Below, piece by piece: positions 29,685-40,406 of a stretch of DNA of 64,000 nt; position 1 is the first letter of the stretch; each line of letters opens with the position of its first letter. This DNA is from Neobacillus pocheonensis (GTDB taxonomy: Bacteria; Bacillota; Bacilli; Bacillales; Cytobacillaceae): NCBI GenBank assembly GCA_023702235.1, contig JAMQCR010000001.1:806001-870000 (forward strand), in the 5' to 3' direction. The notes under the pieces are model-generated. The model ran no database searches, was not told where the DNA came from, and saw nothing but the letters and a program-made list of their open reading frames with translations. The position numbers were made by a program, and so were the translations under genes.

Positions 29685-30422
29685 ATGGAAAGATTGCAAA
29701 AAGTAATAGCCCAAGCAGGGATCGCTTCAAGAAGGAAATCAGAAGAATTAATTAAAGAAGGTAAAGTAAAGGTAAATGGAAAAGTAGTAAAAGAGCTTGG
29801 TACAAAGGTTTCTTCTTCCGATAGGGTAGAAGTGAATGAGATTCAGATTGAAAGAGAAGAGCCTGTCTATTTTCTTTTATATAAGCCTAGAGGAGTCATT
29901 TCGAGTGTTAACGACGACAAAGGAAGAAAAGTGGTCACTGATTTCTTTCCAGGGGTGATGACAAGAATTTACCCTGTTGGACGCCTTGATTATGATACAT
30001 CTGGTTTGTTGTTATTAACCAATGATGGAGAATTTGCTAATTTACTGACGCATCCAAGAAATGAAATTGATAAATTTTATGTTGCGAAGATCAAAGGGAT
30101 TCCTTTAAAAGAAAACCTAAGAAAATTAGAAAAAGGGATTCGTCTTGAAGATGGGAAAACAGCACCAGCAAAAGTCAAAATGCTCTCGATGGATAAGAAA
30201 AAACAAACATCGATTATAGAGATTGTTATTCATGAAGGACGTAATCGCCAGGTTAGAAGAATGTTTGAAGCGATTGGTCATGAGGTAACGAAATTAAAAC
30301 GTGAACGTTTTGGCTTTTTAACATTGAATGGTTTAACAGCTGGTGATGCAAGAGAGCTGACTCCACATGAAGTAAAACAGCTCAGGGCGCTGGCGATGGA
30401 ATCAACTAAAAAAAATTCATAG
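29685..30422 (+). CDS. rluB: 23S rRNA pseudouridine synthase RluB
   Basis: RsuA-family pseudouridine synthase, 245 residues. An N-terminal S4 RNA-binding domain (LQKVIAQAGIASRRKSEELI) is followed by YLLYKPRGVISS-like sequence and the catalytic GRLDYDTSGLLLLTNDGE (the Asp is the nucleophile), then EGRNRQVRRMFEAIGHEV. Acts on 23S rRNA by homology. Confidence 0.92.
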   Translation: MERLQKVIAQAGIASRRKSEELIKEGKVKVNGKVVKELGTKVSSSDRVEVNEIQIEREEPVYFLLYKPRGVISSVNDDKGRKVVTDFFPGVMTRIYPVGRLDYDTSGLLLLTNDGEFANLLTHPRNEIDKFYVAKIKGIPLKENLRKLEKGIRLEDGKTAPAKVKMLSMDKKKQTSIIEIVIHEGRNRQVRRMFEAIGHEVTKLKRERFGFLTLNGLTAGDARELTPHEVKQLRALAMESTKKNS

Positions 30423-30520
30423 AAGTGTCACATTTGGTTTTCTCTAAAAACACTATGCTTGAGTTGATAAATGATATAATTTAGACAAAATGTGCCATTA
30501 GAGTCACGGGAGGGTTATGA

Positions 30521-31045
30521 ATGAAAAGACGGCGTTTAATAATGAGGACGGTAATTTTACTTGTTCTTGGTGCTGCCGTTGCCTATTCACTATATGCAAA
30601 TCTAACAAAGGATGACGTGGAGCAGGTAGCAATTGGGAGTAAGGCTCCTGATTTTGTTTTGACGGATATGCAGGGGAATAAACATCGCTTATCAGATTAT
30701 AAGGGACAGGGAGTATTTCTGAATTTTTGGGGAACCTGGTGTAAGCCATGTGAAACGGAAATGCCATACATAAATAATCAATATCATCAGTTTAAAGATA
30801 AAGGAGTACAGGTTCTTGCTGTAGATATTAATGAATCTGATATTGCAGTGAACCAATTTGCCAGTCTTCATAAGCTTGATTTTCCAATCATGATTGATAA
30901 AGATAAAACAGTAATGAATGTTTATGGCATTGATCCACTCCCTGCTACATTTTTAATTGATAAAAATGGAAATGTAATTAAGTACTATACTGGCCAGCTT
31001 ACGGAGGACAATATTAGGGGATTTATGGAGAAAATTAAACCTTAA
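30521..31045 (+). CDS. resA: Thiol-disulfide oxidoreductase ResA
   Basis: Membrane-anchored thioredoxin-like protein (174 residues) that keeps apocytochrome c haem-binding cysteines reduced. One N-terminal transmembrane helix (VILLVLGAAVAYSLYAN), then FLNFWGTWCKPCETEMP with the CxxC pair and the characteristic Glu, and the cis-Pro region IDPLPATFLID. First gene of the res operon. Confidence 0.95.
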   Translation: MKRRRLIMRTVILLVLGAAVAYSLYANLTKDDVEQVAIGSKAPDFVLTDMQGNKHRLSDYKGQGVFLNFWGTWCKPCETEMPYINNQYHQFKDKGVQVLAVDINESDIAVNQFASLHKLDFPIMIDKDKTVMNVYGIDPLPATFLIDKNGNVIKYYTGQLTEDNIRGFMEKIKP

Positions 31046-31066
31046 GGTTGTAGGGAGTTTTTTACA

Positions 31067-32688
31067 ATGAACAATGTAAAATGTGAATGCGGGCATGTAA
31101 ATCCACATGGGACCGTTTTGTGCGAAGCATGCGGTAAAATATTGGATGAACAAGAGACAGATAATCAACTGCTAGATATGCGTTATGAAGGCAGTGCACG
31201 ACGCTCTTACAAACATATAATAAGAGCATTATTGATAAAATATGGAACTTTTTCTCTTCGGTTAAGGTAGGGGTTTGGTTAATCCTCATTACCTTAATTG
31301 CATCAGCCGTTGGGACGATCCTACCTCAGGAAATGTATATTCCCCCTACGATACCTGCTGATGAGTATTATCAGCAACAATATGGCTGGTTTGGTAAATT
31401 ATATTACCAATTGGGATTTAATAATTTATATAGCTCCTGGTGGTATTTATTGTTAATCGCCATGATTGGAGTCTCACTGGTGATTTGTAGTCTTGATCGG
31501 GTCGTGCCATTATATAAGGCACTTAAGGCTCAAAATGTCACAAGACATGAAGGCTTTTTAAGTCGTCAACGATTTTTTGGTGTAAGTCAAGCTGTAAATG
31601 TTAATGATCTCTCGTCAATTAAAGACCATTTAAAGGCAAGGCGCTACCACATTCGAGAAGAAAATGGAGATTTGTTAGCTGAAAAAGGGCGATTTTCCCG
31701 CTGGGGCCCATATGTTAATCACGTTGGCTTAATTATTTTTTTATGTGGCTGTTTGCTCCGCTCCATTCCTGGGATGTATGTGGATAAGACAATGTGGCTG
31801 CGGGAAGGAGAGACCGCTGTCATTCCTGGAACAAATGAGCAATACTATCTTGAAAACGATAAATTTATCCTACAACTCTATGATAAAAATAAAGATAAAA
31901 CCTATGCACAGGCACTTAATCGGGTGGACCAAGTAGCGAAAAATTATCAGTCAAACGTTGTGCTTTATCAGCGAATAGGAAAGGGGCTTCCAGGTGAAAA
32001 GCCCGATTTAAAAAAAGTGAAAATAGACGAAATTCGTGTGAATCAGCCTCTAACCTTTGATGGTTATTCAGTTTATCAGGTTGATTATAAGTTAGACGAA
32101 CTTAATGCAATGTCATTTTCCTTAACAAACGAAAATACGGGCCAATCATATGGTGATCTTAAGATTAACCTTTATGACCCTAAGTCAAAATATAATTTAG
32201 GCAATGGCTATTCTGTTGAAATACTAAGCTATTTTCCAGATTTTGAATTTGCTAAGAGTGGTGAGCCCACTACGAAAACAAGAATTCCAAATAACCCTGC
32301 CTTTGTTTTTCGCATGATTACTCCTGATAAACCAAAAGGGGAAACAAGTTTTGTTGCCATCAAGCAAACGATTGAGCCATTTGGTAATAATGAATATAAA
32401 ATGTCGTTTAGAGGGATTGAAACAAAAAATGTTTCTGGCTTAACGGTTCGTAAGGATTCAACTCTTTGGGCTATTATTTTGGGCGGTATCATCTTCATGA
32501 TTGGTGTAATTCAAGGAGCTTATTGGAATCACCGTCGTATTTGGATTCAACATAAAAATGGTGAAATATGGGTTGCTGCCCATACAAATAAGAATTGGTA
32601 CGGATTGAAGCGCGAAATTGAAGCGGCACTTTCAAATACGAAATTAAATATGCCAGAGGATCAACAGCAAAAGGAAATAAGGGATTAG
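31067..32688 (+). CDS. resB: Cytochrome c biogenesis protein ResB (frame broken)
   Basis: System II cytochrome c assembly membrane protein. The N-terminal zinc-ribbon-like start VKCECGHVNPHGTVLCEACG and LLDMRYEGSARRS lie in the first frame. The frame breaks near 31205 and resumes QTYNKSIIDKIWNFFSSVKV, then the transmembrane segment VWLILITLIASAVGTILPQE. Further membrane spans occur near SSWWYLLLIAMIGVSLVI, VNHVGLIIFLCGCLL and LWAIILGGIIFMIGVIQGA. Corrected length is about 540 residues. It works with ResC. Confidence 0.92.
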
Positions 32689-32700
32689 GAGGAAGTCTAG

Positions 32701-33888
32701 TTGGTAACATTAAGTAGTAATTTATTGTTTATTGCTTTTATTCTTTATTTGGTTGCTACATTATTTTATGGAGGTTCGATTAAATCAAAGAAGGAAATCG
32801 ATGAAGAGAAAGGGACCAATCGCTGGGGGAAAATTGCCGTATTTTTAACGATTATTGGGTTTATTTCGCAATTGGGATATTTCATAACAAGATGGATTGC
32901 TGCAGGACATGCACCTGTTAGTAATTTATTCGAATTTACCACCTTCTTTGGAATGGCTCTTGTAGGTGCATTTATTGTTATTTATTTTATTTACCGTACT
33001 CCTCTTCTAGGATTGTTCACAATGCCTGTGGCTGTTTTAGTTATTGCCTATGCAAGCATGTTTCCACGAGACATTACCCCATTAATTCCAGCACTGCAAA
33101 GTTATTGGCTTAAGATTCATGTAACGACAGCTGCAATGGGAGAAGCTATCCTTTCAATTAGTTTTGCGGCTGGACTTATCTATCTTGTAAAAGCAATTGA
33201 CCAAACAAAATCGAGTAAACGGACTTTCTGGTTAGAAATGGTGATGTTTTCCATGGTTACCACGCTTGGTTTTGTTCTAATTGCATCCACTTTTTCAGGT
33301 CTGGGCTATCATGAAACTTTCAAATGGATAGATAAAAACAAAAATGAAGTTTCCGTTGACTACACGATGCCTGCTCTTACCGGACCACATGAATATAAAT
33401 TACAGACGAAAGGCGCATTTAAGCCACTCGTTGCAATGCCAGCTCTTATTAATGCCAAAAAATTGAACACTGTTATTTGGTCGATTATGGCTGGATTATT
33501 ATTATATGGATTAATTCGGTTAGCATTAAGGAAACGAATAGCTGCTGCATTACAGCCATTTGTAAAAAATATAAAGCTGGATTTTGTGGATGAAATTAGT
33601 TACCGGTCTGTTTTAATCGGTTTCCCAGTCTTTACCTTAGGTGCATTGATTTTTGCGATGATTTGGGCACAAATGGCTTGGACCAGGTTCTGGGGATGGG
33701 ATCCAAAAGAAGTATGGGCATTAATTACCTTTTTATTCTATGCAGCATTTCTACATCTTCGCCTTTCAAAAGGCTGGCATGGGGAAAAATCAGCATGGCT
33801 TGCTGTGATTGGTTTTGTTATTATCATGTTTAACCTTGTAGCTGTAAATCTTGTTATTGCCGGTCTTCATTCTTACGCAGGGTCTTAA
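32701..33888 (+). CDS. resC: Cytochrome c biogenesis protein ResC (CcsA family)
   Basis: Haem-handling polytopic membrane protein, 395 residues with about eight transmembrane spans. The tryptophan-rich WWD-type motif is [18 protein letters not shown], flanked by conserved histidines ([10 protein letters not shown] preceded by KIHV; AGLHSYA at the end). TTG 32701 follows AGGAGG. Transfers haem to apocytochrome c together with ResB. Confidence 0.94.
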   Translation: MVTLSSNLLFIAFILYLVATLFYGGSIKSKKEIDEEKGTNRWGKIAVFLTIIGFISQLGYFITRWIAAGHAPVSNLFEFTTFFGMALVGAFIVIYFIYRTPLLGLFTMPVAVLVIAYASMFPRDITPLIPALQSYWLKIHVTTAAMGEAILSISFAAGLIYLVKAIDQTKSSKRTFWLEMVMFSMVTTLGFVLIASTFSGLGYHETFKWIDKNKNEVSVDYTMPALTGPHEYKLQTKGAFKPLVAMPALINAKKLNTVIWSIMAGLLLYGLIRLALRKRIAAALQPFVKNIKLDFVDEISYRSVLIGFPVFTLGALIFAMIWAQMAWTRFWGWDPKEVWALITFLFYAAFLHLRLSKGWHGEKSAWLAVIGFVIIMFNLVAVNLVIAGLHSYAGS

Positions 33889-33892
33889 TTGT

Positions 33893-33926
33893 AAAACCTT
33901 CACTTTAATATGAGTGAAGGTTTTTA
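33893..33926 (+). terminator. Terminator after resC
   Basis: AAAACCTTCACT/AGTGAAGGTTTTT hairpin immediately after resC, separating the resABC and resDE transcripts. Confidence 0.85.
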
Positions 33927-34064
33927 AAAATTTCACAATATAGGTAAATAAAATGTGATTGATGGTGATTGTCAAATTTTTGACACTTTTAAAGAGACAT
34001 TCCTTTGAAAAGCATAGCAATAAATAAAACCATTCTGTAAAATAACTGCATGGGGGGATTATAA

Positions 34065-34781
34065 ATGGAAAAAGACGTGAAAATTTTAGTAGTAGATGAT
34101 GAGGAAAGAATTCGCCGGTTATTAAAAATGTATTTAGAGCGTGAAGAGTTTTCTATCGATGAAGCAGAAGATGGAAACGAAGCTTTAACGAAGGCGATTG
34201 CAAATGATTATGATGTCATTCTGCTCGACCTAATGATGCCTGGCAAGGACGGCATTGAGGTTTGCCGCGAACTACGGGAGAAGAAAGCCACCCCAGTTAT
34301 TATGCTGACCGCAAAAGGTGAAGAGATAAATCGAGTTCAGGGTTTTGAAGTGGGAACAGATGATTATATTGTTAAACCATTTAGCCCAAGAGAAGTTGTT
34401 TTACGTGTAAAAGCTCTCCTTAGGAGATCATCTCAAACGAGTTATTTACAAACGGAAACAACAACCAAGGATGTAATTGTTTTTCCGCATCTAACAATTG
34501 ACAATGATGCCCATAGAGTAACTGCAGATAGCAAAGAAGTTAGCTTAACGCCAAAAGAGTATGAACTGCTATACTTTCTTTCAAGAGCTCCGGACAAAGT
34601 ATTCGACCGTGAACAATTGCTAAAAGAAGTTTGGCATTATAAGTTTTTTGGGGATTTACGTACTGTTGATACCCATGTGAAACGACTTCGCGAAAAACTA
34701 AACAAAGTGTCAGAACCGGCTGCAAGAATGATTGTTACAGTATGGGGAGTAGGATACAAATTTGAGGTCGTTAATGAATGA
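34065..34781 (+). CDS. resD: Response regulator ResD
   Basis: OmpR-family regulator of aerobic/anaerobic respiration, 238 residues. The receiver domain has acidic pocket VVDDEERIRR, the phospho-Asp in VILLDLMMPGKDG, and Lys in DDYIVKPFSPREV. The C-terminal winged helix includes LTPKEYELLYFLSRAPDKVF and VDTHVKRLREKL. Its last bases overlap resE. Confidence 0.95.
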   Translation: MEKDVKILVVDDEERIRRLLKMYLEREEFSIDEAEDGNEALTKAIANDYDVILLDLMMPGKDGIEVCRELREKKATPVIMLTAKGEEINRVQGFEVGTDDYIVKPFSPREVVLRVKALLRRSSQTSYLQTETTTKDVIVFPHLTIDNDAHRVTADSKEVSLTPKEYELLYFLSRAPDKVFDREQLLKEVWHYKFFGDLRTVDTHVKRLREKLNKVSEPAARMIVTVWGVGYKFEVVNE

Positions 34782-36562
34782 CCTTCTTACGAAGTGTAGT
34801 AGGTAAACTATGGTTTACCATCCTATTGCTGGTTTCATTTGTACTTTTCATTTTAACCGTCATGCTCCTCGAATTTTTTCAAAACTACAATATTGTAGAA
34901 ACGAAGAAATCTTTAACCAATACAGCAGAAAAAATTGCTCAAGTGTTAGAAGAACATTCGGGGGAGAAACTTCCGCTCGGCTTAGAAATATCATGGGAAA
35001 TTATTGATAATGTAACCAAAGTGGTCATCGTAAAAAATGACCATGAAATCTATTACTCTCCTAACACTGAAAAAACTAAAAAGTTGACAATTGACGATAT
35101 TCGGAGTGACTCAGAATTATCAAAAGTGTTTAATAAAAATACAACAGTAGAAAAAATTTCTAATCTCGCACCAGATCACAGTGGAAATGTACAAAATGCT
35201 AACTATTCAATTATTGGTGTACCGTTACATCTTCCAGGAGAAAAAAATGGAGCTGTATTTATTTACCAATCATTGGCGGTCATGCAAGAAACTACCCATT
35301 CCACCACGAAATTTATTTTACTTGTTGCTGGGGTTGCCATTATTCTAACAACTATTTTTGCCTTCTTCTTATCAACAAGGATTACAGCTCCATTAAGAAA
35401 GATGAGGGAAGCAGCTTTTGAAGTGGCAAGAGGAAAATTCGATACGAAAGTTCCCATTCTAACTCACGATGAAATTGGCGAATTAGCAACTGCCTTTAAT
35501 CAGATGGGAAGACAATTAAAGTTTAATATGAATGCACTAAGCCAAGAAAAAGAGCAGCTTTCAAGTATTTTAAGCAGTATGGCAGATGGAGTTATCACTT
35601 TTAATCGCGATGGTACGATTTTAATCACTAATCCTCCTGCGGATCGTTTTCTTCAATATTGGTACTATGAAAAAGGAAGATTTGGTTCAAACTCAGAAGC
35701 GATTCCATCACAAGTAATGGATCTTTTTCAACAAGCAGTGGATACGGAGAAAGAGAAAATTGGAGAAATATCCCTTCAAGGCCGTCATTGGGTAATTCTT
35801 GTCAGTCCACTCTATAGCAACCAATTTATTCGTGGTGCTGTCGCAGTGCTCCGCGATATGACTGAAGAAAGGCAATTAGATAAAATGAGGCAGGACTTTA
35901 TCGCTAATGTTTCTCATGAGCTAAGAACTCCCATATCCATGTTGCAGGGCTATAGTGAGGCAATTGTTGATGATATTGCACAAACCCAGGAAGAAAAGAA
36001 GGAAATGGCAAGAGTCATTTATGATGAATCCTTACGTATGGGGAGGTTGGTCAACGAACTGCTTGACCTAGCAAGAATGGAAGCGGGACATATTCAATTG
36101 ACGGTTGAAGAAGTCATTCTATCATCGTTTATTAATCGCATTATTTATAAATTTCAAGGACTTGCTAAAGATCATGAGATTCAATTAAGTGCTGAGATTG
36201 GGAGCGAAGTGCCCCCTATTTTCTTAGACCCTGACCGAATTGAACAAGTTCTTACCAACCTAATCGATAATGCCATAAGACATACGCCCAAGGATGGATC
36301 GGTTAAATTAAAAGTCATTCAGGAAGACAAAGGAACAATGATTGAAGTGTCCGATTCAGGTTCCGGCATACCGGATGAAGATTTACCTTTTGTTTTTGAA
36401 CGCTTTTACAAGGCGGATAAAGCTAGGACAAGGGGTAGGTCAGGAACCGGTTTAGGTCTTGCAATTGTGAAAAATATTATCGAGGCCATCGGGGGCGTAT
36501 TTCTGTTCAAAGTAAAATTGGTCAAGGAACGACATTTTCCTTCTTTCTTCCTCGAAAATAGG
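34778..36562 (+). CDS. resE: Sensor histidine kinase ResE (frame broken at the extreme C-terminus)
   Basis: Membrane kinase partner of ResD, about 595 residues. First transmembrane helix around residues 10-30, extracellular domain to about 170, second helix FILLVAGVAIILTTIFAFFL, then HAMP, a PAS domain and the HisKA box VSHELRTPISMLQGY. The ATPase boxes are NLIDNAIRHTPKDGS (N), VSDSGSGIPDEDL (G1) and GRSGTGLGLAIV (G2). The frame breaks near 36487; the true tail RISVQSKIGQGTTFSFFLPR lies one frame over and ends at about 36562. Confidence 0.93.
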
Positions 36563-36565
36563 TAG

Positions 36566-36819
36566 AAATAGAATAAATGTGCCGACTGTTCTTGTTACAC
36601 GGGGAACATGCCTACATCAAGAATGTACATCCTTGCGACATGCGACGAGTTGAAGAAACATCCTCGAATAAGCGATATACCCTGCCATATAAAGAAAAAA
36701 CTCATCTAAATGTTGGATGAGTTTTTTCTTTAGTTTTAATAATTGATTGGGAAATTATAGGTGTTATTTATCCAAAAAATTCCTTTCTTTTTGTAAAAGA
36801 AAAGTCTATATTTAAATGG
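36566..36819 (+). other. Intergenic region between resE and sigX
   Basis: No gene is seen. It holds the resE terminator (36695-36728) and the lead-in to the sigX promoter. Confidence 0.6.
36695..36729 (+). terminator. Terminator after resE
   Basis: AAAAAACTCATC/GGATGAGTTTTTTC hairpin. Confidence 0.85.
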
Positions 36820-36846
36820 TGAAACTTTTTATACATATATGTCGAC
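36820..36846 (+). promoter_or_regulatory. Sigma-X-type ECF promoter of sigX
   Basis: TGAAAC and CGAC separated by exactly 17 bases match the ECF sigma-X consensus (TGtAAC-N17-CGaC), 27 bases upstream of the sigX start. This indicates autoregulation as in B. subtilis. Confidence 0.7.
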
Positions 36847-36873
36847 TAATTTTATGAACTGGGAGGGGAATTG

Positions 36874-37428
36874 ATGGACTCCAGTTTCGATCAACTATAT
36901 AAAAAATATCATCATGAGGTTTTTCAATTTCTATTTTATATGGTTAGAAACAAAGAACACGCAGAGGATCTCGTTCAAGAAGTTTATATAAGAGTATTTA
37001 AGTCCTATAGTGGCTTTGAAGGAAAAAGTAGTGAAAAAACATGGCTGTTCTCTATCGCTAAAAATGTTGCAATAGACTTTTTTCGCAAGCAAAAAGGTTG
37101 GAAGGAACGATTACTAGAAAGATTTGATTGGTGTACAAATCAAATGAAAGATGAGTATCCCATACCAGAAGAAATTACCGTTCAAAATGAGGAAATTAAG
37201 TGGGTTTATAAATGTCTTGAATTTTGCACAGTGGATCAAAGAGCAGTTATTATATTACGTTTTATCCAAGATCAATCCATTGCTGAGACTGCACTGACAT
37301 TGGGATGGACAGAGAGTAAAGTAAAAACAACTCAGCATCGATCATTAAAAGTATTAAAGAAATATATGGAGATGCTTTATGTGAAGGAGGGATTAGATAG
37401 TGAAAAAGTCAGAGTGGAGCGATTATGA
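36874..37428 (+). CDS. sigX: ECF RNA polymerase sigma factor SigX
   Basis: A 184-residue extracytoplasmic-function sigma factor. Region 2 has HAEDLVQEVYIRVFKSYSGF and TWLFSIAKNVAIDFFRKQK; region 4 has RAVIILRFIQDQSIAETALT and LGWTESKVKTTQHR. ATG 36874 lies eight bases after GGGAGGGG. SigX controls cell-envelope charge genes in B. subtilis. It overlaps rsiX by 29 bases. Confidence 0.92.
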   Translation: MDSSFDQLYKKYHHEVFQFLFYMVRNKEHAEDLVQEVYIRVFKSYSGFEGKSSEKTWLFSIAKNVAIDFFRKQKGWKERLLERFDWCTNQMKDEYPIPEEITVQNEEIKWVYKCLEFCTVDQRAVIILRFIQDQSIAETALTLGWTESKVKTTQHRSLKVLKKYMEMLYVKEGLDSEKVRVERL

Positions 37429-37895
37429 GCTCGAAGAATTACTAAGGCAAATGCCGAAAATAGAAGATCTTCGCCATCCTTGTGACATCTACCAAAATCT
37501 CCCTTTAAAAAAGCGTAAATCGAGAATATTGTTTCCAGGTATTGCTACTGCTGCGGTCTTTGTTCCTTTACTCATATTAGGTCCAAGATTAATGAGCGGC
37601 CACAGTATTGGACGGATAAAGCCGATAAAGCGAAATACTCAGTAGATAAGGAAATGAGCCTTTCAGAAAATAATAAAGATTCAACGAAAGCAAGTAAACA
37701 GGATTCCTCACTAAAAACAATGGAGAAATCTAATCCGAAAAAATCTAAACTATTGGTCATGTTATTAAAAAGGATGTTTCATCTAATAGTCAAGTGAAAA
37801 AAATCAAACTTTCCACAAATGGTCAACCAGGGATTCAAATTGGCCAATTTGGTGAGAAAAAAGAATTAAATATAGCAATGAGGTCGGCCTTTTAA
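37400..37895 (+). pseudogene. rsiX: Anti-sigma-X factor RsiX, shortened and frame broken
   Basis: The start (KKSEWSDYELEELLRQMPKI from GTG 37400, AAGGAGGG eight bases upstream) and the single transmembrane helix (ILFPGIATAAVFVPLLILGP) match RsiX, which holds SigX at the membrane. After GHSI the frame shifts twice (near 37610 and 37760). The joined frames end at IAMRSAF near 37895, giving only about 165 residues against roughly 370 in B. subtilis. The usual large extracellular domain is mostly missing. The cytoplasmic sigma-binding part is intact, so partial function is possible. Confidence 0.65.
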
Positions 37896-37912
37896 AGGTT
37901 GATCTTTTTTTA
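37882..37912 (+). terminator. Terminator after rsiX
   Basis: GGTCGGCCTT/AAGGTTGATC imperfect stem followed by TTTTTTT. Confidence 0.65.
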
Positions 37913-38042
37913 TGAATAAAAAAGTGAATACCTCCAAATTATAACAAGTATGTTTAACCGCTCTTCCTCACCAATCTGTTCTAAACTCGGGTAGGTATAC
38001 ATATGGTGAGGAGGAGAGAAACAAGATTCAAGGAGGAAAAGA

Positions 38043-38816
38043 ATGCGGGACTACATAAAGAGGCTATTTATTGCCATAATAATGGCGCTTTGTATCAGTT
38101 TATTATTTCTTGGTACAAAACATTCAGAAGCAAGTATGCTGGATGAGAACGGGTTAAAGGTTGGCTGGATTTGGCCAGCAGATGGGGTTATTTCAGACAC
38201 ATTTGGAACAAGGTTTGGAAAGCATAAAGGAATCGATATCGCAGGAAAGTTAGATTCTCCAATCCTTGCTGTTGCTGATGGCGTGGTTGTTAAATCCTAT
38301 TATTCTAATACATATGGTAATGTAGTTTTTGTTAAACTACTCAATAATTTTGTCACCGTTTATGCCCATTTAAACAAACGTCTTGTAATAGAAGGTCAAG
38401 GAATAAAACAAGGAGAGATAATTGGGAAAATGGGAAGAACGGGACAAGCAACAGGTGTTCATCTTCATTTTGAAACTCATCAATTAGAATGGACGTTTGA
38501 CAAAAAGTATGCATTTGACCCAGAGAAATTGCTTGGAAAAGCAGAAGTTGGTGTTTCGGTACAAAAAGGAGTTGCCAGTGCAGGTAATAATGTTTTGGAA
38601 GCAAGCTCACATGTTCATCCAATAGCTGAACAAAGTCCAGTAAATAAATCCAGTGAAAAAAAATTAGCAAACGCCAGAAAAGAATATATAGTCCAAGTTG
38701 GCGATACTTTAACATCTATTGCCAAGAAAAGTAATCTTACAGTTGAAAAAATTAAGGAGATAAACCGCCTGACTTCCGAAGAAATTATACCGAAGCAAAT
38801 TTTAATTGTTAATTAA
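38043..38816 (+). CDS. Secreted M23 peptidase with C-terminal LysM domain
   Basis: A 257-residue envelope protein. Signal peptide or anchor at residues 8-30 (LFIAIIMALCISLLFLGT). The M23/LytM domain (about 45-165) has the zinc motif HKGIDIAGK (HxxxD) and GVHLHFETH (HxH). A linker rich in Ser/Ala/Val leads to a LysM domain at about 210-257 (YIVQVGDTLTSIAKKSNLTV) for peptidoglycan binding. Predicted to cut peptide cross-links; resembles sporulation or cell-wall endopeptidases, exact role unknown. AAGGAGG precedes the ATG. Confidence 0.85.
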   Translation: MRDYIKRLFIAIIMALCISLLFLGTKHSEASMLDENGLKVGWIWPADGVISDTFGTRFGKHKGIDIAGKLDSPILAVADGVVVKSYYSNTYGNVVFVKLLNNFVTVYAHLNKRLVIEGQGIKQGEIIGKMGRTGQATGVHLHFETHQLEWTFDKKYAFDPEKLLGKAEVGVSVQKGVASAGNNVLEASSHVHPIAEQSPVNKSSEKKLANARKEYIVQVGDTLTSIAKKSNLTVEKIKEINRLTSEEIIPKQILIVN

Positions 38817-38870
38817 GAAGAAGGCCATAGACGAACAAGTCTTCGGTCTTTTATTTCTTTCTTCACAAAA

Positions 38871-38899
38871 CCTCTATTTTCCAGTATAATGAATTTGTA
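38871..38899 (+). promoter_or_regulatory. Sigma-A promoter upstream of the FMN riboswitch
   Basis: TTCACA, 17 bases, TATAAT; the -10 is consensus and lies about 25 bases before the riboswitch P1 stem. Confidence 0.65.
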
Positions 38900-38912
38900 A
38901 TTTAATATCGAT

Positions 38913-39040
38913 CTATCTTCGGGGCAGGGTGAAATTCCCGATCGGCGGTATGGAGATAAAACTCTTAAGCCCGCGAGCCTTTATGGCAGGATTTGGTGCG
39001 AATCCAAAGCCGACAGTATAGTCTGGATGGGAGAAGATGG
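38913..39040 (+). ncRNA. FMN riboswitch (RFN element)
   Basis: Contains the conserved RFN blocks GGGGCAGGGTGAAATTCCCG, ATCGGCGGTA, AGCCCGCGAGCC, GATTTGGTGCGAATCC and GCCGACAGT, closed by the P1 pair ATCTTC/GAAGAT. FMN binding is expected to switch the downstream terminator and repress ribU. Confidence 0.97.
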
Positions 39041-39103
39041 AGGTTCTGCAGACGTTCAAAAATTATGGCTAAATGAACGTTTATTAAGCGTGCCTTTGTT
39101 AAT

Positions 39104-39134
39104 CCCTCAAGCTAACTTTCTTGAGGGTTTTTTA
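39104..39134 (+). terminator. Riboswitch-controlled terminator ahead of ribU
   Basis: CCCTCAAG/CTTGAGGG stem followed by TTTTTT, between the RFN element and the ribU start; the expression platform. Confidence 0.9.
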
Positions 39135-39203
39135 TTTACAATGGCAGTTGATTATTGCTGAACCTCTCTTCCTAACTTGATGGATCAAAAAGGAGAGAGG
39201 AAA

Positions 39204-39779
39204 ATGAAAAAGACAAAAAAAATGAATGCGAAGGCAATTGTTTCAATCGGAATGCTGAGCAGTATTGCATATCTCTTAATGCTGTTGAATTTCCCGCTGC
39301 CACTATTTCCTAATTTTTTATTTATTGATTTCAGCGATATCCCAGCATTAATTGCTGCTTTAATTTTTGGACCAATGGCAGGAATATTAGTCGAGTTTTT
39401 CAAAAATGTCCTTAATTATTTTATGACAGGAAGTCAAACAGGAATTCCTGTTGGCCATATTGCTAATTTTCTAGCAGGAATCCTGTTCATCTTGCCTACT
39501 TATCTATTATATAAAAAATTAAAAACGAAAAAGGGCATGACACTTGCTCTAACACTTGGGACACTTACAATGGCGGTTATAATGAGTATTTTAAATTATT
39601 ATTTCATTCTACCGGCCTACACGTCCCTGTTGAAATTTCCTGATATGCGTAATTTAGTGGTACCTGCTATTTTACCCTTCAACATACTGAAAGGTGTTAT
39701 CATGTCATCCATTTTTATGTTACTGTTCATTCGGATGCAAGCATGGATAAATAAAATTACTTTCGTAAAAAACGTATAA
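39204..39779 (+). CDS. ribU: Riboflavin transporter RibU (ECF S component)
   Basis: A 191-residue integral membrane S component that binds riboflavin and works with a shared energising module. About six hydrophobic spans; FPNFLFIDFSDIPALIAALI, FGPMAGILVEFFKNVLNY and GIPVGHIANFLAGILF are typical of RibU/YpaA. Start at 39204 after AGGAGAGAGG. Controlled by the FMN riboswitch. Confidence 0.94.
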   Translation: MKKTKKMNAKAIVSIGMLSSIAYLLMLLNFPLPLFPNFLFIDFSDIPALIAALIFGPMAGILVEFFKNVLNYFMTGSQTGIPVGHIANFLAGILFILPTYLLYKKLKTKKGMTLALTLGTLTMAVIMSILNYYFILPAYTSLLKFPDMRNLVVPAILPFNILKGVIMSSIFMLLFIRMQAWINKITFVKNV

Positions 39780-39785
39780 AAGAAA

Positions 39786-39820
39786 AAAAGCAATCAGTCA
39801 AAACACGCTGATTGCTTTTG
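39786..39820 (+). terminator. Terminator after ribU
   Basis: AAAGCAATCAG/CTGATTGCTTTT hairpin. Confidence 0.85.
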
Positions 39821-39849
39821 TCTTTTAATAAAGAATTTTGAGTAAGGAA

Positions 39850-39880
39850 ATAAAAAAACCTCTCCAAAAGTTGAGAGGTC
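39850..39880 (-). terminator. Terminator of fer (minus strand)
   Basis: ACCTCTC/GAGAGGT stem, with TTTTTTT on the minus strand, just after the fer stop. Confidence 0.8.
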
Positions 39881-39901
39881 TAGTAGCTTAACCATAAAAA
39901 A

Positions 39902-40180
<279 letters not shown>

Positions 40181-40406
40181 TTAAACTTACTCGTTTACCA
40201 CTTTTGTAGGGAAACGCATTTCTCACTTCCTATTGTAAAACGGTATGGGTAACTTTTCAATAGAAAAATGCTACTAATCCATTGGTTTGTTTAATGCTTT
40301 TCTCGAATCTTCCACATTTTTAGCAACAATAGCAGCTTTTTCGTGATAAAATAAAAATAGAAAAATTGCCGATTTTGTCGATTAATGAAAAAAGTGGTGG
40401 GGTGTA

